Shown here in pieces: positions 1 to 10,946 of a stretch of 64,000 bases of DNA. A program made the translations under genes and the position numbers. Numbering within the stretch: position 1 is the first letter of the stretch; every line of letters starts with the position of its first letter. Source of the DNA: Macrotrachela quadricornifera (taxonomy: Eukaryota; Rotifera; Eurotatoria; Philodinida; Philodinidae). Location of the stretch: assembly GCA_022393335.1 (NCBI GenBank), contig JAJEKB010020622.1, forward strand, positions 28,732 through 92,731, in the 5' to 3' direction. The notes beneath the pieces were generated by a model. The model saw only the letters and a list, made by a program, of their open reading frames with translations, made no database searches and was not told the DNA's origin.

Positions 1-359
1 AAATACAAAATTGAGTTAGATTTCATACTTTCAAAATTATTCGGCTATGTTGCGATGCATCCTCTCTTTTTCTTCTTGTAGCATAAATATAATCATCACT
101 GGCTCTAAAAGAATAGTTATTATTCTGTTTTAGTCAAAGTCTAAATTGTCGTAACATTATTCCCAGTTCGTATGTATTTTCAAATGGCTGAAAGCAACAT
201 TCAATGTTTTTTTGGCTCATATTTTCCTTACGTGATCTTTGATATGTTCTTTATAAACATCTTGCTTGAATATAGATTCAATGTCATGGTTCATATATAT
301 GTTTTACAGATCTTGTCAAGTCTAATAAATAGTGCCCAAATCCTAGTGTTCCATCAGAC

Positions 360-704
360 TTGGAACACTTCCTTCTTCTTGTCGGTCATTTTGCTGTTCC
401 TTCTATGAATCTGCATCGTTTTTATGTTTGTGCATCGCATTACCAGCACCTAATTTCTACGCGTCGATGTAACAGTTGTGAGCTATGTAAACCTCTGTTC
501 AACAAATCGAAGGCAAGTGCCAGACGTGAACAATTGCGTTCTGTTAATAAAATACAGGCTGTCTCTGTGTGGCTTCGTGGTCAGCTGTCTGTTTATAACC
601 AATTGGTCTGTGCTACATGTCGTCAAATGATCGGAAGAGATTTTGTAACCTATGAAACAATGGAACGAGCACGATTCTGGAGAATGTTTTTTTCTCGAAT
701 GTGA
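360..704 (+). CDS. Zinc-binding ORF fragment, unknown function
   Basis: An open frame of about 114 residues. Its first third looks non-coding, but from about residue 36 it has a CNSCELC cluster and, about 45 residues later, a CATC pair, a spacing that could form a four-cysteine zinc site. The stretch between is basic and ends in a GRDFVTYE-like motif. No intron, initiator context or downstream exon is evident, and a MITE begins 16 bp after the stop. I read it as a fragment of a longer zinc-finger gene or transposon ORF. The real start is unknown and probably lies near the first Cys cluster rather than at the ATG. Confidence 0.35.
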   Translation: MEHFLLLVGHFAVPSMNLHRFYVCASHYQHLISTRRCNSCELCKPLFNKSKASARREQLRSVNKIQAVSVWLRGQLSVYNQLVCATCRQMIGRDFVTYETMERARFWRMFFSRM

Positions 705-719
705 TAGTATTACGGGAAA

Positions 720-894
720 CGGACATTTCGCACCACCTTTTCATTACGATCTCCGGTAGTAGATGTTCGTTACGATCTCCCGACATAAGGAAGAAAATCA
801 GGTTGTTCGTAATGAAAGTTGTCCAGGTCAAAAAGTCATTCCGAACTCCAGATATGTGACTGAGTGTTCGGAATAAACTGGTACGAAATGTCCG
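720..894. repeat. Short palindromic MITE
   Basis: CGGACATTTCG at 720-730 is matched by its reverse complement at 884-894, and the match continues more loosely inward (CACCA / TGGT). Two copies of TTACGATCTCC lie inside. About 175 bp, no coding capacity. I could not see a clear target-site duplication. Confidence 0.5.
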
Positions 895-1209
895 CAACGC
901 CTTTTCAACGACTATTACTCAGCATCAGAAGAAGAATGAAGGACAGTGTTTTATCTAGGTTTCATTTTTCGGGTGGGCGGCTGAAGTTTTAGGATGGGCT
1001 ATTACCTACAAATTTTTTTGTTCTATAACAAATTACACAAAACTTTGTTTATTTTTGTTTCACAAGATAATTACAACTTTCTCCTATTAAAGATACAATC
1101 CGAAAAAATATCAAAAAAAAAACAAAACATCTTGAGAAAAAAAAAATATAAGTTAAACTGAAATTCTTCGAAGTTTTTTACTCTTTCAGCAATTAATAAT
1201 TAAATCTTT

Positions 1210-1323
1210 GATATCTTTATCTAAATCACATGGTCCTTCTATTGATATCTTTATCTAAATCACATGGTCCTTCTATTGATATCTTTATCTAAATCACATG
1301 GTCCTTCTATTGATATCTTCATT
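1210..1323. repeat. 34-bp tandem repeat, three copies plus a partial
   Basis: GATATCTTTATCTAAATCAC repeats at 1210, 1244 and 1278 with an exact 34-bp period, then starts a fourth time at 1312. It lies at the extreme 3' end of the transposase reading frame (the codons for KISIEGPCDLD). 34 is not a multiple of three, so each copy shifts the frame. It arose inside the hAT element. Confidence 0.85.
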
Positions 1324-3571
1324 AATTGTTTCAAATGTTCTGCTGTTAAACGATTGCGTAAATCAGTTCATATTCTATTCATTGTACTAAAATCACGTAC
1401 CACTGTTGCTGTACTAATTGGTGCACATAAAAATATTTCAGCGGCTAAAGATAACTGTGGATACATATCTTTTAACATTCCATTTTTAACTAAATTAACA
1501 CATTGTTGTCGTTGTGATAAAATTGTTAATGTTTGTTGTTGTTTTTGTACGAATAAATATTTACGAAATACTTTCCATTCGCTGAGTAAGTTGTCATTAA
1601 AATCATTAGGATATTGTTTTTTGATCATATGAATTTGTTGTACACCATACTCTGGTTCATCAGTTACTTCAGCAACATCAAATATACGAAAACAATTGAG
1701 GAATTGTAACACATTTGACTCGAATCTAGCATGTATATTTGATATAATTTTATCAATAAATTGAACTATTTTGTCGTTAAATTGTTGTTGCAAACTAACT
1801 TCATTTGTTCTTGTTGTTGTACGTGTTGCACTTTTACGACCATCATCGTTAGATGATGTCTTTATTTTAGCAACAATGTCATATATTTGTTGATATTCAT
1901 TAATATTAATATCTTTTAGTTCTTCTAATCGTAATAATGTTCCGAGCATTGATTGTTCAAGTTGACTAAAATCTGCATTTTTCGTTTGTATGGATTTCGA
2001 TAAAATTGAAAGTGCTTCAAAAATTGGTTCTAAACTATGAAGTAAGAATATTGTTAATTGATTTTTTAAGATTGAAAGTAGACCAGCTGCAGTTGGACTT
2101 TCTCCATCTCTTTCATTAGCTATATGTTCTAATGTTATCATTAAAGGTTCATAACAACGAAGAATAACACTAATTGAACGAAAATATGATAACCATCGTG
2201 TGTCACCAAGCCGAATTAATTTTAATTGTGGACATTGTAATAAGTCTTGAATATCATAAAAACGTGCTAATCTAATAGATGATCGATTAATAAAATTAAC
2301 TAAAGATTTCAATGTTGATAAACATTCTTCTACTTCAGATATATGTTCACATGCATCTAATAAACATAACTGTAATATATAACCACGACAATGAATAAAT
2401 AATATTGAATCTGAATATAGCTGACGAAATTTTGCAAATACACCATTAAATTCTCCACTAAACACCGATGCACCATCGAAGCCAGTAAAACGAATTTTTG
2501 TCATATCAATATGTTTAGCTTTTAATTCTTCAACAATTGTATCAAATATTGTTTGAACATCTTTATCTTTTATTTTTAATAAACTGATAAATGATTCTGT
2601 TGGTTCACCTAAAAGTGTGAATATTCATGTAGGCTAATTTTCCTCAAAAATGCAGAGAAAGGATAGACTTACCTGTATCTTGATTACAATAACGTATACA
2701 CATCGATAAATTTTGATGACGATTTATGTCTGTACCTTCGTCAGCCATGATTGAAATAACTCTTGATTCACGAATTTTGTTTAATACTTGTTCATCTATT
2801 ATTTCACTAATTACTTCCAAAAGTTCTGTAGCTGTTGTTGTACTATTGTAGCTTGCATTCTTTTGACATTTATCAAAAAATGATGATAATTTTTTGCTAT
2901 GATCAGTTTTTGCTAATACTTCCAATAACGGTGAATATAATGTTGTATGTGGTAGTTCATGTTTAAATAAAAAATAAGTAACATCTAATAAATCACCCAA
3001 ACTTTGACGATTTTCTTGACGTTCTGCTTCACTAACATGAAGTAATTGTTCTATTACTAATCCTTTCTGCTGCCGATATGATAAATTTTTGTACAGCTGT
3101 TTTATGATAAGAAGATTCTTGGTGTTTTTCTAAACTTCCATTTGGACCAGGTGCATGCTTCGAATTAAGAAATGGTTCTGTAGCAAAAACACCTTTAGTT
3201 TTTGTGTTCATTTCAGAATAAAATAGTATTGTTGGTTTCCAGTAATCACGACATATGCGGCAAAATCCACCTTGATTTGGTTCATATATAAGCCATTTAT
3301 AATTATCTGAATACCATTTATGATATGTACGTCTTTTATTATCATTTGCTGTTATATTTATTGTGGTGGATAATGGACAATTTTCATTAATATTTGATTG
3401 AATATTACATGATGGTTTAATATTTGAAATTGTTTGTGTAGTTGTTACATTATCATTTAAGATATTATTTAAATCATTTAATTTATTTTTTTTTCTTAAA
3501 TTATTGTCTGATTCTTCAACAATTGGTTTTCTTTTAAAATACGAAGTTAGAGATTTTTGTCCTGATGACAT
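1290..3571 (-). pseudogene. hAT transposase (TTF zinc finger, DUF4371-like, hAT dimerisation), broken
   Basis: The N-terminus (from 3571) begins MSSGQKSLTSYF and has a TTF-type zinc-finger region (GGFCRICRDYW). The middle block (3000-2673) carries SIMADEGTDI, the DUF4371/RNase-H-like core. After an intron of about 62 bp (2672-2609) comes the C-terminal part (2608-1371), with RFTGFDGASVFSG and ending in the hAT dimerisation signature VVRDFSTMNRI. Two lesions are visible. A frameshift near 3085 separates the zinc-finger frame from the next block. A TGA at 1368-1370 stands where an Arg codon is expected, after which the same frame continues as TDLRNRLTAEHLKQLMKIS. The family resembles the vertebrate ZMYM/THAP12-like domesticated hAT proteins, but here it lies inside a recognisable transposon, so it is a dead transposase. 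Confidence 0.85.
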
Positions 3572-4066
3572 TTGTGTAAAGATAGATCGAAAATAAGTAA
3601 AATCGAAAGAATATGCTTGATGTGAGATATGTGACGTAACAGGACAAATATCGTGACGGACAAATGATGTTTCTCATTTTTGTTCTTTTTATATCTATCA
3701 CTGTCTCATGAAAGGTCGACTATTCAATGAATAGCCGAAATGATTTAGTCCAACTGAGTTATAAATATAATAATTATTATATCAGTCAGTTCTGTTTGTT
3801 CTCATTGAGAAAAGACAACCTATATATGATTGATTTACGAATGAGTATAAACAATAGCATGGTGATTAAGACAATAGAGACAACACCAATTTTTTTTATA
3901 CATTAACTTTATATTTCAGGGCGGGCAAAATGAAATTTCGAGTAGGCACCGCCCACCCACTGGATAAAACACTGATCATCATCATATATATTCTCAATGT
4001 AATCAAGTGAAAAACCAAATCATTATTATTTCATTGATTTAATTCAACTGATAAAATAAACAAAAT

Positions 4067-4360
4067 ATGAGAATTCTTCTCTTATTTCTTCTTATTCTCA
4101 TTGTTACAGTCTGATCATTACCAACATATGAAATAATTAAACGTCATATCGAACAAATTGTTGATATAGAACTAATTATTGTTTAAACACCACCAGGTGG
4201 TTGGAAATTGTGCTTAACATTAAGTGCAAGTTGTACTAAAGATAGTCAATGCTGTTCACAAAATTGTCAAAATAGAAAATGTTGTAGAAAATCAGGTTAT
4301 CAAGATTGTCAAATGGGTGAGGGTATAGATACTGGAGGATGTTGTATAAACCGTCAATGA
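4067..4360 (+). pseudogene. Small secreted cysteine-rich peptide, two in-frame stops
   Basis: The ATG at 4067 opens a strongly hydrophobic signal-peptide-like stretch (MRILLLFLLILIVTV). The next codon is TGA (4112-4114), and TAA follows at 4184-4186. The same frame then runs open to 4360 and encodes a Cys-rich mature region with CCSQNC, RKCCRKSG and GGCC motifs: nine cysteines in about 58 residues, a knottin-like pattern. The 98-codon frame has no frameshift. I tested the GT-AG pair 4109-4196 as an intron, but it puts the Cys-rich part out of frame, so a recently decayed gene is the simplest reading. Confidence 0.6.
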
Positions 4361-4787
4361 GAAGTGATTGTCGTAGATAACAAAACAACTTCATGTTGGA
4401 AAATACCTAGATAAACACTTTATCTTTATCTATTTCTTTTTCAATCAACAATTTTCATTTAGATTTTTCTGCAGTGTATAAGGCAAATTATCTTTCTTTT
4501 CTTTTTTTTTATCTTCGTCCATTTTCTTTATATAAATTACATTTTATCAAGTTCCTATAGTGCCAATAAAACTTTTATTTTTATGTATATAACTATTTAA
4601 AATTATATTCTTGTTTTATGTATTCTGAGAGGATAAGTATTTAAAGGCTGGAAAAAATTTTCAAAGACTTAACTATAGTTTTCCCGTTTTAGGCAATCTA
4701 TGTAAGAATATCAGAGATGAAATTGTTTTTTCTAGCGAGAGACTGAAACATTAATTTTGCCACTAAATAGAAAACAAGCTGAGAACA

Positions 4788-7193
4788 CACCAATCGACGA
4801 TCTTGCCATATTCTTTCCAGCTTCTTGTTTTTCTTTACTTCCAGACAAGATTCTTGTATTCAGGCAAGATTCTTTTCAACAGGAAAGTAAAAAGAATCTT
4901 GTCTGGATCTTAAGATGACAAGAATCTCGGCTGATAAATCAGAAATAAAAGAATCAGGCAAGAATTATAAGATATTCAAGATATATTTAACGTTCAGAGA
5001 AGAATCTTTTTTTTTTTCTTTTAAAAAGAATCTTGTCTGAAGTTCAAGACGAAAAGAATCTTGTATGAAAATTATGAAAAAACAGAAACTGGAAAGAAAT
5101 ATAAGATATTTTAAATTTCTTACTATTCAGACAAGATTCTTATAATAGGAAAGAAAAAGATTCTTGTCAGCTTTTCAAGATCGACGACACGTGATGTCAT
5201 CTTTGTATGATCAAATATATAAAGGCAATGTCTGAACGTTATTTATTCATTAATGATTCGACAAGAAGTGCAATTCACTTTGGACATATACTTTTCCTAA
5301 AGCGTTCATTTAATTTAAACGACATCGAACAACTAATTATTTCAATTGTATGTACAGAAAAAGTTTTCATTCGATATCAAGAAAACAATGGAATATGTGA
5401 TATCTTTTTTTCTATTGTTTTCTGAAAAACTACACTTATTGAACATATTTCGATATTTTATTAATCCATACCTTTCTATATTATATTTTTTAGATTTTTC
5501 AATATCCACAAAAGTATTTTTTTATGGATGAAAGAAATCTTGATTCACTCAAGAAATTATTGTTTGATAATGCTCTTGGTAATATAGGTAATATTTGTAA
5601 GCACTTTATGTCTTTTTCATTCAAATACTATTTTTTTAGAGTCACCACCACATACAAATAAACAACGTCGATGGCGTCATAAGAAAAAAGATCAACATCA
5701 TCATACTCAATTATCTCACAATCATTTACCAGTCGAACATTTTGTAAATAACTTAATTTAACCGAGCTAGCTCAAAATATAAATTTTTGTACTTTTCTTT
5801 TTTTAGAGTGAATCACGTCCATACTCATCTGATATTATGGAAAACTTTGAAAATGATGTCACTATGGATAATTGAATTTTTGATGATAATATGGTTCTTC
5901 ATGATTCACCTATGAATGATACACGTGCTGATGATACTCGTGCTGGTGATACATTTAATAATGATACATATGCTCATGATTATATATTTAATGATAAAGA
6001 TTATAATTTTGGTTATGATTTTATTCCGAATTTGGCTTATGTGAGCAATTATCTCATATAGTACACATAGTAACGACTAATATGAATTTAAATAATATTA
6101 ATTATTTTTCTTATTCTGTTAGCAAGCAAAAGTATTGCAAACTCGTCAACAAAATGATGACGAGCATGTTTCAATCGTAAGTGATTAAATCAGAACTCAG
6201 AACACCCTTAATGCATTGATTTTGTATTATAGAGAGGATATTAAATTGTACAAAGTGCAGAACATTTATTAATATATCTTTTTTGCTTGCAGGAATTAAA
6301 TGGGATTAATGTGTCTCATGTTCAACGTGATGCATCATTAAATCTAACTGCTAGAGCTTTAGTACGCGCTGGATATTGTGAAATGGCATCATTTAATGAC
6401 TTACGTCCAGGTGAATGTGACATATTGTTGAGTAAGATACATTTAGAAAGTTAATCTTTTCTAATGTGAATTTTCTTTTCTTTAGGTTATTTGTCATACA
6501 TTCATGGACTTCATCCGACAACTACTTTGACAAACAGTCAAGTAATAAAAAATTCATTACAACAAATGGAATAAGACATCAAAAAACAAACGTCGAATCA
6601 ATCATCAAAAAGAAATACGACAGCCGTTCAGCGTATCCATGGTGCACAAGATGACGATGAGGTTTGAAAAAATAAGATTTTTTTTGATAATGAAAAATTT
6701 ATGTTTTTCTTGTGTTAAAAATTGAAACTGCTTTAATAACATATGAAATTAAAAGTATTTTTTTGTTTTTTTTACATTTTTTTTTGTACATGATGTGCAA
6801 AATCATAATAAAATTATATGAAAAAGAGAGTAATAATAACCTACAAAAAGGTTCTTTAATATAATCAGAATCAGGCAAGCAATAAAAAAAATAAGAAACG
6901 GACAAGAATCTAAGAAAAAAAAAGAATCAGGCAAGAACATCAAGAATAATAAGAATCAGACAAGAATTCAAGAAAAGCAAGAATCAGGCAAGAAAGCAAG
7001 AATACAAGAATCTTGTCTGGAGGAGGACTTCTTGCCTTGCCAGACAAGATTCGGTCTACACGAACCTTGTCAGAAAGGTAAGATCAGTTTTTTCAGGCAA
7101 GAGTCTTGTATAGAAGGAATGGAAAAAGAATCTTGTCTGAAAATCAAGAAAAACAAGAACCTGGAAAGAATAGGGCAAGATCGTCGATTGGTG
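4788..7193. mobile_element. Inverted-repeat transposon with subterminal motif arrays
   Basis: The left end CACCAATCGACGATCTTGCC (4788-4807) is an exact inverted match of 7174-7193, and similarity continues inward through a TTTCCAG-TTCTTGTTTTTC block. Behind each end (4830-5180 and 6865-7140) lie about ten degenerate copies of AAGAATCTTGTCTG in both orientations. Such subterminal repeats are known as transposase-binding sites in several DNA-transposon superfamilies. The interior (5525-6660) holds a multi-exon gene with no recognised transposase domain. No convincing target-site duplication was found; AAGCTGA occurs just outside both ends but is offset. Confidence 0.75.
5525..6660 (+). pseudogene. 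Multi-exon gene of unknown function inside the transposon
   Basis: Exons can be chained in phase: 5525-5588 (MDERNLDSLKKLLFDN), then SPPHTNKQRRWRHKKK with a His-rich tail, then SESRPYSSDIMENF with an acidic Asp/Asn-rich region, then QAKVLQTRQQNDDEH, then ELNGINVSHVQRDASLNLTA with RALVRAGYCEMASFNDLRPG, and finally SYLSYIHGLHPTTTLTNSQV. Introns are 50-110 bp with GT-AG ends. Two in-frame stops occur: a TGA after VTMDN, and a TAA after QQME. After the TAA the frame continues as DIKKQTSNQSSKRNTTAVQR to 6660. The product would be about 240-260 residues: basic, then acidic, then a small conserved-looking block. I do not recognise the family. It could be transposon accessory ORF or captured host gene. 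Confidence 0.5.
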
Positions 7194-8750
7194 CAGTCAA
7201 AAGCTGAAGAGGAAAAGAATTAGATCTTTTTAAAAGAGAAAATTTTCATATTTATACTTAGGGATGTGCTATTTAATTAAATAATCAGTCATAGAATCAA
7301 AAACATAAACAATCATTTTTTCTTCTTTGTTTGTTATCAATGAACTTCTATATTAATCTTTCTTGTGTTTGATGACAGCATATCTAATATAAAAAAAAAC
7401 ACGATTGCAAATACATAAAACTTACGAAAAAGACATTACTATTTGTATATAATATCATTCATTTCATTATGATATATTTGATTACTATTTTAAACCAACA
7501 ATAAATTATGAACAAATAGTTTCAGTAGAGATATAAATATAATATAGAAGATTTTATTTATTTAAATAATTGTAGCAATATCAATGAAGAGAACAACAAG
7601 AATTGTCAATATAATGTTATATGGTGTTATTATGTGATCAACAACATCTATTCTTGATGATTAATCATGATATAAAGAATAGCAAAAGATTGACCATAAA
7701 TCAAATGTTCTTTTAAAATAATCTTACCAATTTATGATATTCATAAAAGAATTACTCATTAATGTGAGTAATATTTTCTATTTATCAATTATGTTTTAAT
7801 AAATGTTGATGATCCAACCAATAAAAATTTGGACAAATTAAATATAAATTTATTTATATGAAAGTCTTCAAAGAAATATTATCAATAATGAAATTTAAAA
7901 AATGAGATTTCGATGAATTTACCCACTATTATTGACGATAATTTATCCAAATAGATTTGTTTTGTGAATGATATCCATTATTACATTACAAAAATTGTAC
8001 GAAATTTTCTTTAAATTTAATTATCGATATCAACTACTTCAAGGATGACGAAGATAACGTATTTTTATTTCACATTTGTAATATCGAACAAATTTATAGA
8101 AACAGTAGCTTTCTAACAGTTGAGCTTGAATATTTATGCATCATATTGATTTAGAATTTTGTTCTTTTATCTAATACATACAAAAAAACAAATTTTTTAA
8201 AGATAAAAGAATCGCATCAATTGTAATAATTGTTATTAAAGCTAAGTTAGTTGGACAAGGCTTAATGAATCTACAAATGTATGCTTGATAAGACGTCTAA
8301 TGGTAGTGCAAAACGCTTGTTTAAAATCAACTTCATTAGACGAAATATAATCACAAAAAATATAAAAGAAAGTATTTCAGATTTAGCAAAAAATTCTTTC
8401 TTCGAATAATATTGATTTGATGAAATATAACAAGAATACATAAACAAAAGTACTTTCGTCTCATGAAAACTCATTTGAAATTAACCGCAAAGTTCTTGAT
8501 TTAAATCATTATAATTTAACTAATTCTTAACACACATCAATAGCGTACATATCCAAAGAAAATAGTTTTCGAATATCTTTTCAATTTATGAACATCGAAC
8601 AAGATGTCTTCATCTTCAACTATGCAGAAAAAAAGAAATTCGGATTTTCGATCTTTTCTGCAAACTCTAGTAGGTGTGCTTAGAACTATTAGGATTATGT
8701 TTTTTATTGAAATGTTTCATTTTACTTTTCGAAAAAAAAATCAAGGATAA
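7194..8750. other. AT-rich intergenic, no gene seen
   Basis: About 1.55 kb with many TATA-like and poly-A/T tracts and only short random frames. No RNA gene, TIR or coding exon recognised. Confidence 0.6.
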
Positions 8751-10946
8751 TTATAATTTCTTCTTTATATCTTCAAAATTCTTTTGCCATTGTTGAAGAT
8801 CAGGATGATTTGGTGGTAATGATTGTTCTGCTATATCCACAGCACGTTGGTAGGACAAAAGTGCTTTCGAATATTCGCCTATATCAAAATAAACCATACC
8901 AATATTACCATGGATTGTTGCTAAATTAGGATGATTTGAAGGAAGTGCTTGCTGTTGAATTTCAAGTGACTTTTCAAAAGATGAAAGTGCTTTCGAATAT
9001 TCACCTATGTTTGAATATGCCATACCAATGTTGCTATGGGATATGGCTAAATCAGGATGATTTGGAGGAAGCGATTGTTGGTGAATTTGAAGCGCTTTTT
9101 CATAAAATGAAAGTGCTTTGTCAAATTTATCCGTATCACGATAGATTGTACCGATATTGTTGTAAGATGTAGCTAGGTTCGGATGCATTGGAGGAAGTGA
9201 TTTTTCTAGAATTTCATGTGCTTTTTCATAGGATGAAAGCGCTTTTTCGCACTCGCCCATGTTAGATTGAGCCATACCAATATTACCGCAGGTTGTAGCT
9301 AAATCTGGATGATTTGGAGGAAGTATTTGTCGATGAATTTGAAGTACTTTTTCGTAGTATGAAAGTGCTTTCTCATATTCACCCATGTCAGAATAAACCG
9401 TACCAATGTTGTTGTAGGACGTAATCAAATCAGGATGGTTTGAAGGAAGTGATTGCTGTTGAATTTCAAGTGCTTTTTTATAATATTCAATTGCTTCTTC
9501 ATATTCTCCTTGGTTAGATTTGCTATATCCAAGTTGATGATAAGTAGACACTTGATCAGTCTGATTAGTTGTTTCTTCCAATAAAACTTTATTAATATGT
9601 TCGGCTTCTTCGAACTGACCCATTTTTGATAGTAATGAACTCAATTGAGACCATCCATTTTTAGAAAATATCTCTTCTCGTATGTGTTCAGCAAGAAAAC
9701 AAAGAGCTTCGTCATTATCATTCGTAAGTGTTAAATCAATTTGAAAAAGGCGATTGTTTTCATCGATTGGTTTGATATCAGAAATACGAAAAACCGTATG
9801 CATTGAGAAGAGAATTTCATCTTTTGCATCTTGGTTGGAACTGATATCAGTAATAGAAGCAAAAGGTATTGTTGATATAGAAGGATCAATTGTCATGGCA
9901 AAGAGAACTCCAACTAAATCAGGATTATTTATTGCATTTTGAGCCAAATCAAGAGAGATCTTGCGATCCTTACTGGTAGTTAAAAATGTATTATAAGATA
10001 TAAGACCACCTTTTAATTTTCTTAATTGCTCGAAAACTGTTTTTAGCATACCTTGACCACGATAAACAGGAAAGATTTTACTATCATGATGTCCTTTGAA
10101 CTGTTCTGAATGTAATTGTTCGATATGATGATGAAGATCACGAATAAAGAAGCCTAATTTAATAATAATGTTCATACTCATTGATTGTAAACTACGATTG
10201 ACCATCGAATGTAAAAAACAGTCATAAGTATACCACCAAATTGGTGTTTTATGGTGATATTCCATTTCAAATTTATCGATCTTTTTCAGTTCGTTTTCAT
10301 TTTCAGCAAATACATCACGACAATACATGGTAAAATTTTTAATATCTTTTTCTTTGAAATCAATTGTTAATAAGATTTCTTTTAAGATTTGACTGTACAT
10401 AAATAATGTATCTAATTGATTTAAATTTTCATTAGAAACATCACCAGTTATAGGCGCAAAGCTGATGGTGATAGCATTTTGTTCACATTGTTCAACTGCT
10501 TGTTTGAGAGCTTCACAGATTGATGAGATTTCTGTGAATATTCCTTTGATTTTTGGCCAATTTTTCGTCCATTCAATATGATGATCTTTGTCGTCACAAA
10601 AAATGAAAATAGAGTCCACTTGAAACATATTGTGGATCCGAGGAACGATATGTTGTCCAAGTGAAGCTGAGATTATTATGCATACCTTATTAGTGGTGAT
10701 ATTTTCAATAAATTGAATACATTCTTCACCATCCGTAAAAGTTTCAATATTGTTAATAACTCGTCCCAATTGTACAATTGTATCATGACAATCGGTTCGG
10801 GTATTATCGATTTTGTCATCCAACCAAATTAAGAGAACATCTTGAACCATTGAAATTTTGCCGCGTCGTTCAGTACTTTGTAAAGTATCAAATGTTGTTT
10901 TTACTTTTTCTGTATCACCAAAATTGTCTGATGTCGTCTTGTCCAT
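8751..10946 (-). CDS. ADP-ribosyltransferase with kinesin-light-chain TPR repeats
   Basis: A single-exon gene of 731 residues. Residues 1-170 are an N-terminal domain I do not recognise. Residues about 200-400 form an arginine-type mono-ADP-ribosyltransferase (ART) fold: YRGQ (Arg296), SYNTFLTTS (317-325) and a DEILFSMHTVFRI block with candidate catalytic Glu377. Residues about 466-717 hold six 42-residue TPRs of kinesin-light-chain type with the NHPDLA linker. This domain pairing is an expanded family in bdelloid rotifers, which supports the taxon call. The usual R-S-(Q/E)xE triad is incomplete: position 375, two before Glu377, is Lys. Arginine transfer may therefore be altered or lost in favour of NAD hydrolysis, which is inference. 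No signal peptide, so probably cytosolic. The TPR array probably selects partners. Confidence 0.85.
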   Translation of the reverse strand: MDKTTSDNFGDTEKVKTTFDTLQSTERRGKISMVQDVLLIWLDDKIDNTRTDCHDTIVQLGRVINNIETFTDGEECIQFIENITTNKVCIIISASLGQHIVPRIHNMFQVDSIFIFCDDKDHHIEWTKNWPKIKGIFTEISSICEALKQAVEQCEQNAITISFAPITGDVSNENLNQLDTLFMYSQILKEILLTIDFKEKDIKNFTMYCRDVFAENENELKKIDKFEMEYHHKTPIWWYTYDCFLHSMVNRSLQSMSMNIIIKLGFFIRDLHHHIEQLHSEQFKGHHDSKIFPVYRGQGMLKTVFEQLRKLKGGLISYNTFLTTSKDRKISLDLAQNAINNPDLVGVLFAMTIDPSISTIPFASITDISSNQDAKDEILFSMHTVFRISDIKPIDENNRLFQIDLTLTNDNDEALCFLAEHIREEIFSKNGWSQLSSLLSKMGQFEEAEHINKVLLEETTNQTDQVSTYHQLGYSKSNQGEYEEAIEYYKKALEIQQQSLPSNHPDLITSYNNIGTVYSDMGEYEKALSYYEKVLQIHRQILPPNHPDLATTCGNIGMAQSNMGECEKALSSYEKAHEILEKSLPPMHPNLATSYNNIGTIYRDTDKFDKALSFYEKALQIHQQSLPPNHPDLAISHSNIGMAYSNIGEYSKALSSFEKSLEIQQQALPSNHPNLATIHGNIGMVYFDIGEYSKALLSYQRAVDIAEQSLPPNHPDLQQWQKNFEDIKKKL

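Larger units (their letters stand above)
944..3974. mobile_element. Decayed hAT-superfamily DNA transposon
   Basis: The left end reads CAGTGTTTTATCTAG (from 944) and the right end, read inward on the other strand, CAGTGTTTTATCCAG (from 3974), followed on both sides by a GGGTGGGCGG-like block. CAGTG termini are typical of hAT elements. The interior encodes a hAT transposase on the minus strand. The flanking 8-mers (936-943 and 3975-3982) do not match, so the target-site duplication is lost or the true ends differ slightly. Confidence 0.8.

Noticed and set aside
172..408. 78-residue ORF at the window start
   Set aside because: Phe/Ile/Tyr-rich translation of AT-rich DNA with no recognisable feature.
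4109..4196. Intron explanation for the stops in the Cys-rich gene at 4067
   Set aside because: Splicing this GT-AG pair puts the Cys-rich part out of frame and yields an early stop.
4775..7207. AAGCTGA as target-site duplication of the 4788-7193 element
   Set aside because: The copies are offset from the inverted ends by unequal distances (5 and 8 bases), so chance is as likely.
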